DNA of 64,000 nt. Origin: Alloyangia pacifica (lineage in GTDB: Bacteria > Pseudomonadota > Alphaproteobacteria > Rhodobacterales > Rhodobacteraceae). A program made the translations under genes and the position numbers. The notes beneath the pieces were generated by a model that was given only the letters and a program-made list of their open reading frames with translations, made no database searches and was not told the DNA's origin. Position 1 is the first letter of the stretch. Every line of letters begins with the position of its first letter. Where the stretch lies: positions 1-64,000 of the forward strand of contig NZ_JAIVKX010000022.1 of assembly GCF_020524285.1 (NCBI RefSeq), written 5' to 3'. This document shows positions 41,906 through 51,427 of this stretch, in pieces.

Positions 41906-42750
41906 GCCAGCGCGGCAAACAGCCCTTCGGGGTCGTCCGTGGTGATCTGGTCGATCCCGAGCGCCATCAGCCGCCGGCACAGGTCCACCGTGTCCGGGCT
42001 GACGCCCTGCACCGTGTAGGCGTCGATCCGGCGGCCCGCGGCGTGGAAGGCGGCGATCATGTCGAAGCCGCGGCTCAGCGCATCCATGATCAGCCGGATG
42101 TCGAGATAGATCATCCGGGCGGTCCCGGCCTCGGCGAGGGCGCGGGCGACGAAGCCGCTGTCATCGCCCGACAGCTCGAGCGCCTCGCGGGCGCCGAAGT
42201 GGCAGGGGTCGTGGCCGGTCTGCATCTGCGGCAGCGCTGCGGCCAGACGGCGGACGGCCCGCGCATCGCCGCCCGAGAGGATCACGTGGCGTTGCACCGG
42301 CGCGACGTCGCGGGCAAAGGCGTCGATGTCGCTGTTCGTCAGCGTGCTGCTGTCTTCCTTCAGGTCGAGTTGCAGCAGGGCGCCCTCGCCAATGGGGGCC
42401 GCCGCGAGATCGCGGCAGAGATCGCCGAGCAGCGCGACGGGGACATCGGTGGCGGTGCCGTCGTTGGCGCGGTGGTGCAGGGCGCGCAGGGTCTCCGCCG
42501 AGGCAAGCGCCACCGGGCCCCGGCCTGTGGTGCCGCGGTCGAGGGTCTCGTCGTGCAGCACCGCGAAGCCGCCGCCGGCGTGGCGCCGCAGGTCGATCTC
42601 GACCGAAGCGCCGAGCCGCATGCCCTCGCGGATCCGCTGCGGGTCGAACTCGAAATCGGCGAAGCGGCGGCGGCCCCTGTGCCATTTCAGCCAGGTTCGG
42701 CCCGCGGCGTGCGCGATCGCGGTGGGGGCGGGGGTCATCACCTCAGACAT
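41902..42750 (-). CDS. Glycerophosphodiester phosphodiesterase-family protein
   Basis: A 282-residue TIM-barrel hydrolase. The first His and Arg are in KWHRGRRRF, EIDLRR holds the metal-binding acid, and LHDETLDRGTTGRG the second His. No signal peptide is seen, so it acts in the cytoplasm on imported glycerophosphodiesters to give glycerol 3-phosphate and an alcohol. The start at 42750 overlaps the upstream ATPase stop by eight bases, placing it last in the ABC importer operon. This arrangement resembles phosphodiester uptake systems such as Ugp-UgpQ, but with a different transporter class. Confidence 0.87.
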   Translation of the reverse strand: MSEVMTPAPTAIAHAAGRTWLKWHRGRRRFADFEFDPQRIREGMRLGASVEIDLRRHAGGGFAVLHDETLDRGTTGRGPVALASAETLRALHHRANDGTATDVPVALLGDLCRDLAAAPIGEGALLQLDLKEDSSTLTNSDIDAFARDVAPVQRHVILSGGDARAVRRLAAALPQMQTGHDPCHFGAREALELSGDDSGFVARALAEAGTARMIYLDIRLIMDALSRGFDMIAAFHAAGRRIDAYTVQGVSPDTVDLCRRLMALGIDQITTDDPEGLFAALA

Positions 42751-43804
42751 GATCCGCCACCCGACGCTCGACCGTCACCTCGGCCAGTTTCGCATCACCG
42801 CGGAAGAGCGCGACATGGCTGGCCCCGGGGGCGACCTCCTGGCCCGTTTCGTAGCGCGCACTCGGCGGGCACATGGCCTTGAGACGGCCGCCATCGGGCA
42901 GGTCGACATCCACCAGCAGATGCGTGCCGTAGTCGGTGACGCGGTGCACCCGCGCGCCGGTGCCGCTGGCGGGCAGCAGGGTCAGCGCCTCGGGGCGGAT
43001 CGCCAGTTCCACCGGCCCGTCGGAGACCGCCGCGCGCACGGTGAAGAGCGGGTGGTCCGAGACGCCGCCGCGCATGTCGCAGGGCAGGAAGTTCATCGAT
43101 CCGATGAACCCCGCGACGAAGCGCGTCTGAGGCGCGCGGTACATGCGGTCGGGGCTGGCGACCTGCTCGATCTCGCCGCTGCGCAGCACCACGATGCGGT
43201 CGGCCAGCGCCAGCGCCTCGTCCTGCCCGTGGGTGACGAAAAGCGTGGTGATGCCGAGCCGCCGCTGGATGTCGCGCAGCTCTTCGCGCAGGCGTTCGCG
43301 CAGGTGCTGGTCGAGGCTGGCGAAGGGCTCGTCGAGCAGCAGGATCTTCGGCTCGAGCACCAGCGCGCGGGCGATGGCGACGCGCTGCTGCTGGCCGCCC
43401 GAGAGCTGCCAGACCCGGCGTTCGCCGTAGCCCTCGAGGCCGACCAGCGCCAGCGCCTCCTGCACCTTGTCGAGGATCTGCGCCTTGGGCAGGCCACGCA
43501 GCTTCAGGCCGAAGGCGACGTTGCCCGCCACCGACATGTGCGACCAGAGCGCGTGGCTCTGGAACACCATGCCCGTTGGGCGCTTCTCGGGCGGCACGCG
43601 GGTGACGTCCTCGCCGTCGATCAGGATCGCGCCGCGGTTCGGCGTCTCGAAGCCGCCGACCATGCGCAGCACGGTGGATTTGCCCGAGCCCGACGGCCCG
43701 AGCAGGCAGACCAGCTCGCCGTCGGCGACGTCGAGCGAGAGGTCGCGGATCACGTCGGTGTCGTCGAAGGACTTGCCGAGGTTCTTGAGTGTCAGTTGTG
43801 CCAT
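42743..43804 (-). CDS. ABC transporter ATP-binding protein (PotA/FbpC/UgpC class)
   Basis: A 353-residue ATPase with Walker A GPSGSGKST (36-44), signature LSGGQQQR, Walker B ILLLDEPFASLD and switch His in FVTHGQ. Beyond residue 235 a TOBE-type regulatory domain follows (VELAIRPEALTLL). This class works with spermidine/putrescine-, iron- or phosphodiester-type importers. GAGGAG precedes the start at 43804. It lies between the permease pair and the phosphodiesterase in one operon. Confidence 0.92.
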   Translation of the reverse strand: MAQLTLKNLGKSFDDTDVIRDLSLDVADGELVCLLGPSGSGKSTVLRMVGGFETPNRGAILIDGEDVTRVPPEKRPTGMVFQSHALWSHMSVAGNVAFGLKLRGLPKAQILDKVQEALALVGLEGYGERRVWQLSGGQQQRVAIARALVLEPKILLLDEPFASLDQHLRERLREELRDIQRRLGITTLFVTHGQDEALALADRIVVLRSGEIEQVASPDRMYRAPQTRFVAGFIGSMNFLPCDMRGGVSDHPLFTVRAAVSDGPVELAIRPEALTLLPASGTGARVHRVTDYGTHLLVDVDLPDGGRLKAMCPPSARYETGQEVAPGASHVALFRGDAKLAEVTVERRVADHV

Positions 43805-43814
43805 TGTTGTCTCC

Positions 43815-44669
43815 TCAGACGCCGAAGCCCTTGGCAAAGGATCCCGAGCCGACGAGGCGGCGGGTGAACATCAGCGCGATGAAGCTCGGCACCCACAGCA
43901 GGACCGACAGCACCGCGCCGTATTGCACGACGATCTGGTTGTTGATGTAGGTGATCATCAGCACCGGCATGGTGCGGATCTCGGGCGCGCCGATCAGCCA
44001 GGCGCCCTCGGTTTCGTAGAAGGTGCCGACGAAGCTCAGCAGCACCGCGGCAAAGATGGTGGGGGCGGCCTGCGGCAGGCTCACCGACCAGAACACCCGG
44101 ATCGGCCCGGCGCCGGCGTCGCGCGCCGCCTCTTCCATGGCGCGGTCGACGTTCTGGAAGGCGGCGACGGGGATCCAGATCATCATCATCAGCGTGCCGA
44201 CGAGCTGGATCAGCACCACGCCCCAGAAGGTCGAGATCAGCCCGAGGTTCAGGAAGATCCCCGCGATCGCCACCAGCAGGCCGAACTTCGGGAAGGCGTG
44301 CGAGGCGAGGAACGACAGGAAGAGCACGTTGCGCCCCGGGAAATCCATCCGTGCGAAGGCATAGGCGGCGGGCAGGCAGATCAGCGCCGAGAGCAGTGTG
44401 ACGGTGATCGACAGCCGCAGCGAGAGCGACATGGCGTTCCATACGTCGGGGCGGGCGAGCGTGGCCTGCCAGAAGCGGAAGCCGAATTCCTGCGGCAAGA
44501 GGCTCGGGTAGCGCCAGACCTCGGCAAAGGCCCAGATCGCCACCACCAGCAGCGGGATCACCACGACGATGCCGAGCGCCAGCGCCAGCGCGAGCCCCAG
44601 CCAGTCGGGGCGTTTCGTGCGGTGGACGGGCACCTCGGCGGAAAGGGTCGTAGGGTCGATGGCGGTCAT
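43815..44669 (-). CDS. ABC transporter permease 2 (PotC/FbpB-like)
   Basis: A 284-residue permease with about six membrane helices (LALALALGIVVVIPLLVVAI and others) and an EAA loop around AMEEAARDAGAGPIRVFWSV. The start at 44669 overlaps the stop of permease 1 by four bases; it ends 10 bp before the ATPase gene. Together with permease 1 it forms the membrane channel of the importer, which belongs to the class handling polyamines, iron and phosphate-containing compounds. Confidence 0.9.
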   Translation of the reverse strand: MTAIDPTTLSAEVPVHRTKRPDWLGLALALALGIVVVIPLLVVAIWAFAEVWRYPSLLPQEFGFRFWQATLARPDVWNAMSLSLRLSITVTLLSALICLPAAYAFARMDFPGRNVLFLSFLASHAFPKFGLLVAIAGIFLNLGLISTFWGVVLIQLVGTLMMMIWIPVAAFQNVDRAMEEAARDAGAGPIRVFWSVSLPQAAPTIFAAVLLSFVGTFYETEGAWLIGAPEIRTMPVLMITYINNQIVVQYGAVLSVLLWVPSFIALMFTRRLVGSGSFAKGFGV

Positions 44670-45559
44670 CGGCGGGCCTCCCGGTTCTTGGCGATGGAGC
44701 GCACGTAGAAGGCGCCGAAGACGGCGCAGATGGCGAAGGTGATCACCGCCTGCGTGACCGCCATGCGCGGGTCCATCACCTGCGAGAAGGTGCGCTGCAT
44801 GAAGGGGCCCATCATCTCGGGCGAGGCGGGGCCGAGCACGTAGGGCAGGGTGAAGGCCGAGAAGATGCTGAGCACGGTGAACGACAGCACCACCAGCATC
44901 GCGTTGCCGATCTGCGGCAGGATGATGTGGCGGAGCAGGGCAAGCGGGCGGGCCCCGGCGTCGCGCGCGGCCTCGACCGCGTTGTCCGAGACGGCGCCCA
45001 GCCCGGCGACCAGCATCAGCGTGGTGAGCGGGATATTGTCCCAGACCAGCCCGATGATCGGGCCCCAGGGGGTCAGGTAGGGCGAGTTGATCTTCGGCAG
45101 GCCGAGCGCGTTCAGCACCAGGTCGACGCCGCCGTTCGGCCCGATGGTGCGGATCAGCGCGTAGGCGAGGATCACCGAGGGCACGAACATCGGGAAGAGC
45201 GCGAGCCCCTGCACCACGCCCGCGACCCGGCTCTTGGCGAAGCGCAGGTAGAGCGCCAGCGGCAGGCAGATCGCCAGCAGCAGCGCGGCGCAGACCGCCG
45301 TCACCGAGAGCGTCAGCCACAGGTTCGCCAGCGCATAGCCGTCGGAGAAGAAGCGGACGTAGGTGTCTGTGCTGAACGCCGTGCCGGTTTCGGTCGGGGC
45401 AAGGAGGGTACGGGCGATGGCGTTGAAGATCGGGTAGATGATCAGCCAGCCCAGCAGAGCGACCGGCGCGGAAACGAGAAGGAGGCCCGTGAGCCCCCTT
45501 CCGTTGCTTGCTGCCGTGCCGCCCGTCCGGCGCGTGCCGGAGGACGCAAGGTCGGTCAT
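44666..45559 (-). CDS. ABC transporter permease 1 (PotB-like)
   Basis: A 297-residue permease. A 25-residue polar N-terminus precedes the first helix (LLLVSAPVALLGWLIIYPI); the EAA loop is around NAVEAARDAGARPLALLRHI. It starts five bases after the stop of the binding-protein gene (45565) and overlaps permease 2 at its own stop. Two separate permeases, one ATPase with TOBE domain and a Tat-exported binding protein are the standard set for a 2-aminoethylphosphonate/polyamine-type importer. Confidence 0.9.
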   Translation of the reverse strand: MTDLASSGTRRTGGTAASNGRGLTGLLLVSAPVALLGWLIIYPIFNAIARTLLAPTETGTAFSTDTYVRFFSDGYALANLWLTLSVTAVCAALLLAICLPLALYLRFAKSRVAGVVQGLALFPMFVPSVILAYALIRTIGPNGGVDLVLNALGLPKINSPYLTPWGPIIGLVWDNIPLTTLMLVAGLGAVSDNAVEAARDAGARPLALLRHIILPQIGNAMLVVLSFTVLSIFSAFTLPYVLGPASPEMMGPFMQRTFSQVMDPRMAVTQAVITFAICAVFGAFYVRSIAKNREARR

Positions 45560-45564
45560 CGCGC

Positions 45565-46722
45565 TCAGCCCCGGGTCAGGCCGGGGGCGACGTTGCGGTA
45601 CCAGCCGTCGTTGATCGCGGCGTCCCAGTCGCCGCCGGGGAAGGTCGGGATCGAGGCGGGGATGACGTCGGCGTATTTCTCGCGCAGCGCGCCGTCCACG
45701 TGGTCCCAGGACACGCCCGGGAAACCGCCGAGCTCGGTGATGATCTTCGACTGCACCTCCTCCGACAGCACGTAGGCCGCGAGTTGCAGCGCCACGTCGC
45801 GGCTTGCGGCGTTGGTCGGCACGGTGATGCGGCTGAAGCCGCCGCAGAGCGCAAGATCCTGCAGCTGCACGAGGCCGGTGTTCTCGGGCAGCACGCCCAT
45901 CGAGATTGCCTGCAGCACCTGGTCCGACCAGACCGGGGTCATGGTCACGACGACCTGCGCCAGAAGCTGGATCGACTGGGTGTTGCCCGAGGAGTAGGAG
46001 CCGCCCTCGTAGAGGCTCGGCGCGAGGCCGTTGAGCAGTTCCCAGGCACCCGGCAAGGTCTCGGCGGCGTAGCCCTCGGAGAAGTTGTCGAGGGTGAATT
46101 TCTGCGGGTCGCGACCGTTGGCCTCGTGGATGGCGCGGCGCACGAAGTTGCCGCCCGAGCCGCCCTTGTCGGGGCGGTTGTAGATGAACTGGCCGGGGTT
46201 GGCGTGGATCCAGGCGGTCATCTCGTCCCAGGTCTTCGGCGCGTCTTCGGCAGCGACCTTGGAGGCGTCATAGGCCAGCAGGACCTGGCTGCCGCGATAG
46301 GGCAGGTCGAAATCGGTCTGCCTAGCGGCGGGGTTCACCTTGTCCAGGTTCTCGACCCCCGCCTCGGCGAAGTTCACCCAGAGGCCCGCGTCGATAGAGC
46401 CGGGGGTCTGGTCGGGGGTATAGGCCTCGAAGAGGTCGACCTGCGGGTCGGCGTCGCTGCCGAGCGCCGCCATTGCGCGGTCGGCCATGGCGCGCAGCCC
46501 GGCGCCGTCGCCGGCGTCGACGACGCGGACCTTGGCGTCGGGGTTCACCGACTTGAAGCCGGGCAGGATCACGTTGGTCCAGAAGTCCGAGATATTGCTG
46601 TCCGAGCCGGTGTAGACGTTCACGAAGCCGTCGGCGGCAAGGGCGAAACGGGGCAGGGCCAGCGCGGCAGCGGAGGCGGAAGCGGTCGCAAGGAAGCCGC
46701 GGCGCGAGAAATGGGAGGTCAT
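45565..46722 (-). CDS. ABC transporter substrate-binding protein, Tat-exported
   Basis: A 385-residue extracellular solute-binding protein. MTSHFSRRGFLATASASA is a clear twin-arginine signal, with cleavage likely after ALAAD. VNVYTGSDSNISDFW starts the mature domain and WDEMTAW and GGFSRITVP are typical of the iron/polyamine-type class. CAGGAG precedes the ATG. It heads the operon binding protein-permease-permease-ATPase-phosphodiesterase. The final gene suggests glycerophosphodiesters as ligands; sequence alone cannot exclude iron or polyamines. Confidence 0.9.
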   Translation of the reverse strand: MTSHFSRRGFLATASASAAALALPRFALAADGFVNVYTGSDSNISDFWTNVILPGFKSVNPDAKVRVVDAGDGAGLRAMADRAMAALGSDADPQVDLFEAYTPDQTPGSIDAGLWVNFAEAGVENLDKVNPAARQTDFDLPYRGSQVLLAYDASKVAAEDAPKTWDEMTAWIHANPGQFIYNRPDKGGSGGNFVRRAIHEANGRDPQKFTLDNFSEGYAAETLPGAWELLNGLAPSLYEGGSYSSGNTQSIQLLAQVVVTMTPVWSDQVLQAISMGVLPENTGLVQLQDLALCGGFSRITVPTNAASRDVALQLAAYVLSEEVQSKIITELGGFPGVSWDHVDGALREKYADVIPASIPTFPGGDWDAAINDGWYRNVAPGLTRG

Positions 46723-46920
46723 GGTGGCTCCTGAAAGGTCACAGACGTCCCGCCGGGGAGGTCGGCGGGCTCACAGGCGGCGCAGATAGGCCCGCAATGT
46801 TAAGCTTTTGTAATGCTTTGGTGATGGCTTGATGAAGAACGGCGGCGGCAGCGGATTGCGCATGGACTTGAGCCGGGATTGGTGGTTCTGCGAAGCTCCC
46901 CTCCAGAGGTATGTCTGACC

Positions 46921-48096
46921 ATGACCCTTCGCGCCCCCCTCTTTGCGCTGCCCGCCGCGATCTTCCTGGTGAACGCGGTGCTCTACGTCACGCTCTATTC
47001 CCGCCTGCCCGAGGTGACCGCGGCGCAGGGCATCAGCCCGGCGGCGCTGGGGCTGGGGCTGCTGGCGCAGACCGGTGGCACGCTGCTCGGGTTTCCGCTG
47101 GCGGCGCGGGTGATCGAGCGCTTCGGGGCGCGGCGCGTCGCCGGGGTCACGCTGTTTGCCGCCGTGCTGCTGCTGCCGCTCGCGGCGTCGGGCCGCATGG
47201 CGCCGGGCCTCGCGGGTCTCGCGCTGCCGCTTTTCGGGTACGGCTTCGCGATGGCGATCATGGAGGTGGCCAAGAACCTCATCGCCGCGCGGATCGAGGA
47301 AAAGAGCGGTCGCAACGTGATCTCGAAATGCCACGGTTTCTGGTCTGCTGGACTTTTTGTCGGGGCAATGCTCGGGGGCTGGGCCGCGAGCCGCGGGATG
47401 AGCGCCGCGTCAGAGCTTGGCCTGCTCGGCGCCGCCAGCCTGCCGCTGGTTGTCCTGCTTCTGCTCCGCGCCGGCGATCCGGAGCCGCTGGTCACCGCCG
47501 AGGCGCCGGTGAAGGGGCCGCGCTTCGCGCGTCCCGACGCCTTCGTGATCGGCCTGCTGATCCTCATCGCGGGCTTCAGCATCACCGAAGGGGTGATCTA
47601 CGACTGGTCGATGTTCTATCTGCGCGAGGAGCTGGGCCTGGACGCGCTGAGTGCCTCGCGGATCTACGCCGCCTTCACCATCGGCATGTTCGCGGCGCGC
47701 ATGGCCGGCGACGGGCTGCGGGCGCGGCTGCGCGTGCGGGTGCTGCTGCGGATCATGGCGGTGGCGACGCTGGCGGGGCTCGCGCTGTGCATTGCCTCTC
47801 CCGCCGCGGGGCTCGGTCAGGCCGGGCTGCTCGCCGGGTTTGCGCTGGTCGGCGGAGGGGTGGCGCTCGGCGCGCCGGTGGCCACCTCGTTGGCGATGCG
47901 CCACCCGACGCGCTCCGCCACCAAGACCATGGCGGCCTATTCGCTGACCTCGCTGCTGGCGCTCTTCGCGGTGCCGCCGCTGCTCGGCGGGCTCGTCGAC
48001 GCCTATGGCGCGGTCTGGGCGCTCACCGTCTCGGTGCCGCTGCTGCTCGTGGTGCTGGGCGGGGCCGGGCGCATCGTGGGCTGGATGGGGCGTTAG
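46921..48096 (+). CDS. MFS transporter (YbjJ/fucose permease-like)
   Basis: A 391-residue protein with about 12 hydrophobic segments. RVIERFGARRVAG is the cytoplasmic loop between helices 2 and 3; KNLIAARIEEKSGRNVISKCHGFWSAG resembles the central part of YbjJ- and FucP-like carriers, which often transport sugars or small metabolites with protons. CAGAGG precedes the ATG at 46921. It is divergent from the ABC importer operon, with a 198 bp gap that should hold both promoters. Substrate unknown. Confidence 0.85.
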   Translation: MTLRAPLFALPAAIFLVNAVLYVTLYSRLPEVTAAQGISPAALGLGLLAQTGGTLLGFPLAARVIERFGARRVAGVTLFAAVLLLPLAASGRMAPGLAGLALPLFGYGFAMAIMEVAKNLIAARIEEKSGRNVISKCHGFWSAGLFVGAMLGGWAASRGMSAASELGLLGAASLPLVVLLLLRAGDPEPLVTAEAPVKGPRFARPDAFVIGLLILIAGFSITEGVIYDWSMFYLREELGLDALSASRIYAAFTIGMFAARMAGDGLRARLRVRVLLRIMAVATLAGLALCIASPAAGLGQAGLLAGFALVGGGVALGAPVATSLAMRHPTRSATKTMAAYSLTSLLALFAVPPLLGGLVDAYGAVWALTVSVPLLLVVLGGAGRIVGWMGR

Positions 48097-48256
48097 GCGC
48101 TGTCGGGCCGGGCGCGGCTTTTCGCGCGCCATGCCGGAAACTGCGCCCGCCGCAAGAAACTGTTACGTTCCGGCCTTATGCGCTCCGGCAGTGCGCCGGC
48201 TCGAGGGCCGCCGCACCGGACAATGCCAGCATCAGACGGCAAGCAGGAGACACGCC

Positions 48257-50137
48257 ATGAACCGCAATGAAATCATCGACCTGTCCTGGGACGACTTCGA
48301 CGAACTCCGTGATCCCCGCCCGGAGGAGAACGGATTCGACCAGGTCGTCGAGCGGGCCATCTCGCGCCGCGGCTTCCTCGGCGGCGTGCTGGCCTTCGGC
48401 TCGGGCGCGACGGTCTTCGGCTCGGGGCTGCTGAGCTCGGCCACCTCGGCCCGCGCGCAGGTCTCGGTCTTCGCCTTCGAGCCGGTCGGGATCGCCACCG
48501 ATTTCGACATCCATGTCCCCGCCGGCTACACGTGGAAGCCGCTGGTGCGCTGGGGTGACGCGCTGTTCTCCGAGGCCGAGGGCGCCTTCTCGCCCGAGAC
48601 CGGCGTTTCGGTCGAGATGTCGGACAAGGTCTTCGGCGAGAACACCGACGGCATGGAGCTGTTCGAGGTCGACGGCAAGCAGGTCATCGCGGTCAACTCG
48701 GAATACGTGAACCCCAAGGTGAACCTGCCTGAGGGCAGCGAGGGCATGCCGAAGAACGCCGATGAGGTGGTGCTGCTCAAGCACATGCAGGGCGTGACGG
48801 TGATGGAAGTCGCGGACACCGGCAACGGCTACGAGGTGGTGGTCGACAGCCCGTTCAACCGCCGCATCCACCACGACACGCAGATGACCATGGACGGCCC
48901 CGCCGCCGGCTCGGATCTGGTCAAGACCAAGGCCGACCCCGAGGGCCTGTCGCCCAAGGGCACGATGAACAACTGCGGCTCGGGCAAGACCCTCTGGGGC
49001 ACTTATCTGACCTGCGAAGAGAACTTCAACGGCTACTTCGGCGCCACCGGCGCCTTCGAGGAAACCGAGGAGTTCAAGCGCTACGGCATCGGCGGCGAAG
49101 GCCGCTACGCCTACGAGAAGCACGATCCGCGCTATGATCTGTCGCAGGAGCCGAACGAGCCGCACCGCCACGGCTGGGTCACCGAGATTGACCCCGCCGA
49201 CCCGCAGAGCACCCCGGTCAAGCACACCGCTCTCGGCCGCTTCAAGCACGAGAACGCCGAGATGGTGCAGGCCGCCGACGGCCGCATCGTGGTCTACATG
49301 GGCGACGACGAGCGCGGCGAGTTCATGTACAAGTTCGTCTCCAACGGCACCTGGGCCGAGGGCCAGCCGACCGACGGGCTGCTGTCCGACGGCACGCTCT
49401 ACGTCGCGAAGTTCAACGACGACCAGTCCGGCGAATGGCTGCCGCTGACCCCCGAGACCACCGGCATGAGCCTCGAGGAGATCCTCGTCTTCTCGCGCAT
49501 GGCGGGCTCGAAGGTCGGCGCCACCACCATGGACCGCCCCGAGTGGATCGCCGCCAACCCGCTGCGGGTCGAGGCCTATTGCGCCCTGACCAACAACAAG
49601 AACCGCGGCCTGAAGACCAATGCCGGTGGCGACGAGACCCCGGTCAGCGGCCCCAACCCGCGCGAGGCCAACCACTACGGCCAGATCGTGCGCTGGCGCC
49701 CCGAGGGCGAGGATCACGGCGCCGATGCCTTCACCTGGGACCTCTTCGTCATGGCCGGCAACCCGGAGGTGCACGACGATGCCTATGCAGGCTCGCCGAA
49801 CGTGACGCCGGGCAACATGTTCAACTCGCCCGACGGCATGGCCTTCGACACCCAGGGCAAGCTCTGGATCCAGACCGACGGCGAAGACAGCAACGAGGGC
49901 GACTTCGCCGGCATGGGCAACAACCAGATGCTGGTGGGCGATCCGGAGACCGGCGAGATCGCGCGCTTCCTGACCGCGCCGAACGGCGCCGAGGTTACCG
50001 GCCTGTGCTGGTCCGCCGACCGCAAGACCGCCTTCGTCGGCATCCAGCACCCGGGCGGCAGCTGGCCCGACGGCGCCGGCAAGCCGCGCTCGGCGATCAT
50101 CGCCGTGTGGCGCGAGGACGGTGAGCTGATCGGCTAA
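48257..50137 (+). CDS. PhoX/DUF839-family alkaline phosphatase-like protein
   Basis: A 626-residue protein with an internal-looking but typical PhoX twin-arginine signal: 35 polar residues, then ISRRGFLGG (36-43) and a hydrophobic stretch ending SARAQ. MNNCGSGKTLWGTYLTCEENFNGYF and DGMAFDTQGKLWIQTDGE are conserved blocks of this beta-propeller family, which carries calcium and iron and releases phosphate from esters in the periplasm. GCAGGAGA precedes the ATG. PhoX would fit the phosphodiester importer nearby as a phosphate-scavenging set. No Pho box was identified by eye. Confidence 0.88.
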   Translation: MNRNEIIDLSWDDFDELRDPRPEENGFDQVVERAISRRGFLGGVLAFGSGATVFGSGLLSSATSARAQVSVFAFEPVGIATDFDIHVPAGYTWKPLVRWGDALFSEAEGAFSPETGVSVEMSDKVFGENTDGMELFEVDGKQVIAVNSEYVNPKVNLPEGSEGMPKNADEVVLLKHMQGVTVMEVADTGNGYEVVVDSPFNRRIHHDTQMTMDGPAAGSDLVKTKADPEGLSPKGTMNNCGSGKTLWGTYLTCEENFNGYFGATGAFEETEEFKRYGIGGEGRYAYEKHDPRYDLSQEPNEPHRHGWVTEIDPADPQSTPVKHTALGRFKHENAEMVQAADGRIVVYMGDDERGEFMYKFVSNGTWAEGQPTDGLLSDGTLYVAKFNDDQSGEWLPLTPETTGMSLEEILVFSRMAGSKVGATTMDRPEWIAANPLRVEAYCALTNNKNRGLKTNAGGDETPVSGPNPREANHYGQIVRWRPEGEDHGADAFTWDLFVMAGNPEVHDDAYAGSPNVTPGNMFNSPDGMAFDTQGKLWIQTDGEDSNEGDFAGMGNNQMLVGDPETGEIARFLTAPNGAEVTGLCWSADRKTAFVGIQHPGGSWPDGAGKPRSAIIAVWREDGELIG

Positions 50138-50156
50138 GCCGCGACGTCTACAGTTC

Positions 50157-50190
50157 GTCCGGCGCCGTCCCGAGGCGGCGCCGGACATTT
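50157..50190 (+). terminator. Terminator after the PhoX-like gene
   Basis: GTCCGGCGCCG (50157-50167) pairs perfectly with CGGCGCCGGAC (50176-50186) and is followed by ATTT. It lies 20 bp after the stop codon. Confidence 0.8.
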
Positions 50191-50401
50191 CCATGAACAG
50201 CCGCTGGCTCGGGCGCTCGGCGATGTTGCGCCGAGCCGCATGCATCCCCCAGCCATGGCGCGCCCACGGCCAGGCGCGATCCGCCGGGCACCCGTCCCGC
50301 GATGATCGAGACGGCATGGCTCAAGCCCCCCTTCTGCGACGGTACCAGAGTGAGGCAGGGCGTGGGGGTCCAAGTGCTGCGCCAGATGCTCAGCCAAGTC
50401 T

Positions 50402-51427
50402 TCAGAGCGTGGCGAAGGTGGCCTCGAGCTGCTCCCAGCGGTCGGCGGGCGGCAGGCCGAGGCGGATCCAGTGCTGCGAGTAAGGAAAGATGCGGGACCA
50501 GATCTGCGCGCCGGCAAGCCCCTCCTGTGCCGCTTGGGCATTTGGGGTGGCATAGCTGCGGAAGAGCGGCGTCCCGCCGACCGGCTCCCATCCTGCCTGC
50601 CGCGCCAGACCGTCGAGCCGAGCCGCGCCCCGGGTCAGCCGCTGCACCGTTTCGGCTTGCCAGTGCTTGTCGATGAGCGCCGCCGAGGCGATCTCGATGG
50701 CCGGGCCGGAGACCGGCCAGGGCCCGGCCAGTTCGGCCAGCCGCTCGGCCATGGGCGCTTGAGCCAGCGCGAACCCCAGCCGCAGCCCGGCCAGCCCGTA
50801 GAACTTGCCGAAGGAGCGCAGCACCGCGACGTTCGGCAGGCGACCGTCGAGGCGCGGCGCGATGGATAGGTCGGGGTCGGGGTCGGCAAAGCTCTCGTCG
50901 ACCACCAGCAGGCCCACCTGCGCCGCCAGTGCAGAGAGCGCCTCGGGCGCGCTGCGCCGCCCGTCGGGGTTGTTGGGGTTCACCACCACCGCAAGATCGG
51001 CGCCGTGCAGCGCGTCGAGGCTGCCGACCTCCGTGACCTGCCAGCCGCCCGTGCGCAGCGCCGCGGCGTGCTCGTTGTAGGTCGGACCCAGCACCGCGGC
51101 CCGTCCGGGTGGGCGCAGCGCAGGGACGAGCTGGATCGCCCCCTGCGCGCCATTCACCGGCACGATGTGGGCCGGGCAGTTATAGGCCGCGCGCGCGGCG
51201 GCGATCAGCCGGTCCATGTCCTCGCGGCGCGGCAGCACGGCCCAGGCCTCGGCGGGGATCGCGGGCACCGGGTAGGGATCGGGGTTGATGCCGGTCGAGA
51301 GATCCAGCCAGTCGGCGCGCGTGCCGCCGAAGCGCGCCATGGCGGCATCGAGGTTGCCGCCGTGGTCCCTGGGAGGTCTGGCTGGCGCGGCGGGGGGCGT
51401 TTCGGGCAGGCTGTCCATGCGGCTCAC
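50402..51427 (-). CDS. cobC: CobC, threonine-phosphate decarboxylase (cobalamin synthesis)
   Basis: A 341-residue fold type I PLP enzyme. Lys208 (LRSFGKFYGLAG) binds PLP; NPNNPDGR and VVDESFAD are the conserved Asn and Asp regions. It decarboxylates L-threonine O-3-phosphate to (R)-1-aminopropan-2-ol phosphate, the linker of the cobalamin nucleotide loop. The protein is called CobC in alphaproteobacteria and CobD in Salmonella. Its start overlaps the CbiB stop by four bases; a second Met at 51418 is possible. It is last in the operon phosphatase-bluE-cbiB-cobC. Confidence 0.92.
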   Translation of the reverse strand: MSRMDSLPETPPAAPARPPRDHGGNLDAAMARFGGTRADWLDLSTGINPDPYPVPAIPAEAWAVLPRREDMDRLIAAARAAYNCPAHIVPVNGAQGAIQLVPALRPPGRAAVLGPTYNEHAAALRTGGWQVTEVGSLDALHGADLAVVVNPNNPDGRRSAPEALSALAAQVGLLVVDESFADPDPDLSIAPRLDGRLPNVAVLRSFGKFYGLAGLRLGFALAQAPMAERLAELAGPWPVSGPAIEIASAALIDKHWQAETVQRLTRGAARLDGLARQAGWEPVGGTPLFRSYATPNAQAAQEGLAGAQIWSRIFPYSQHWIRLGLPPADRWEQLEATFATL

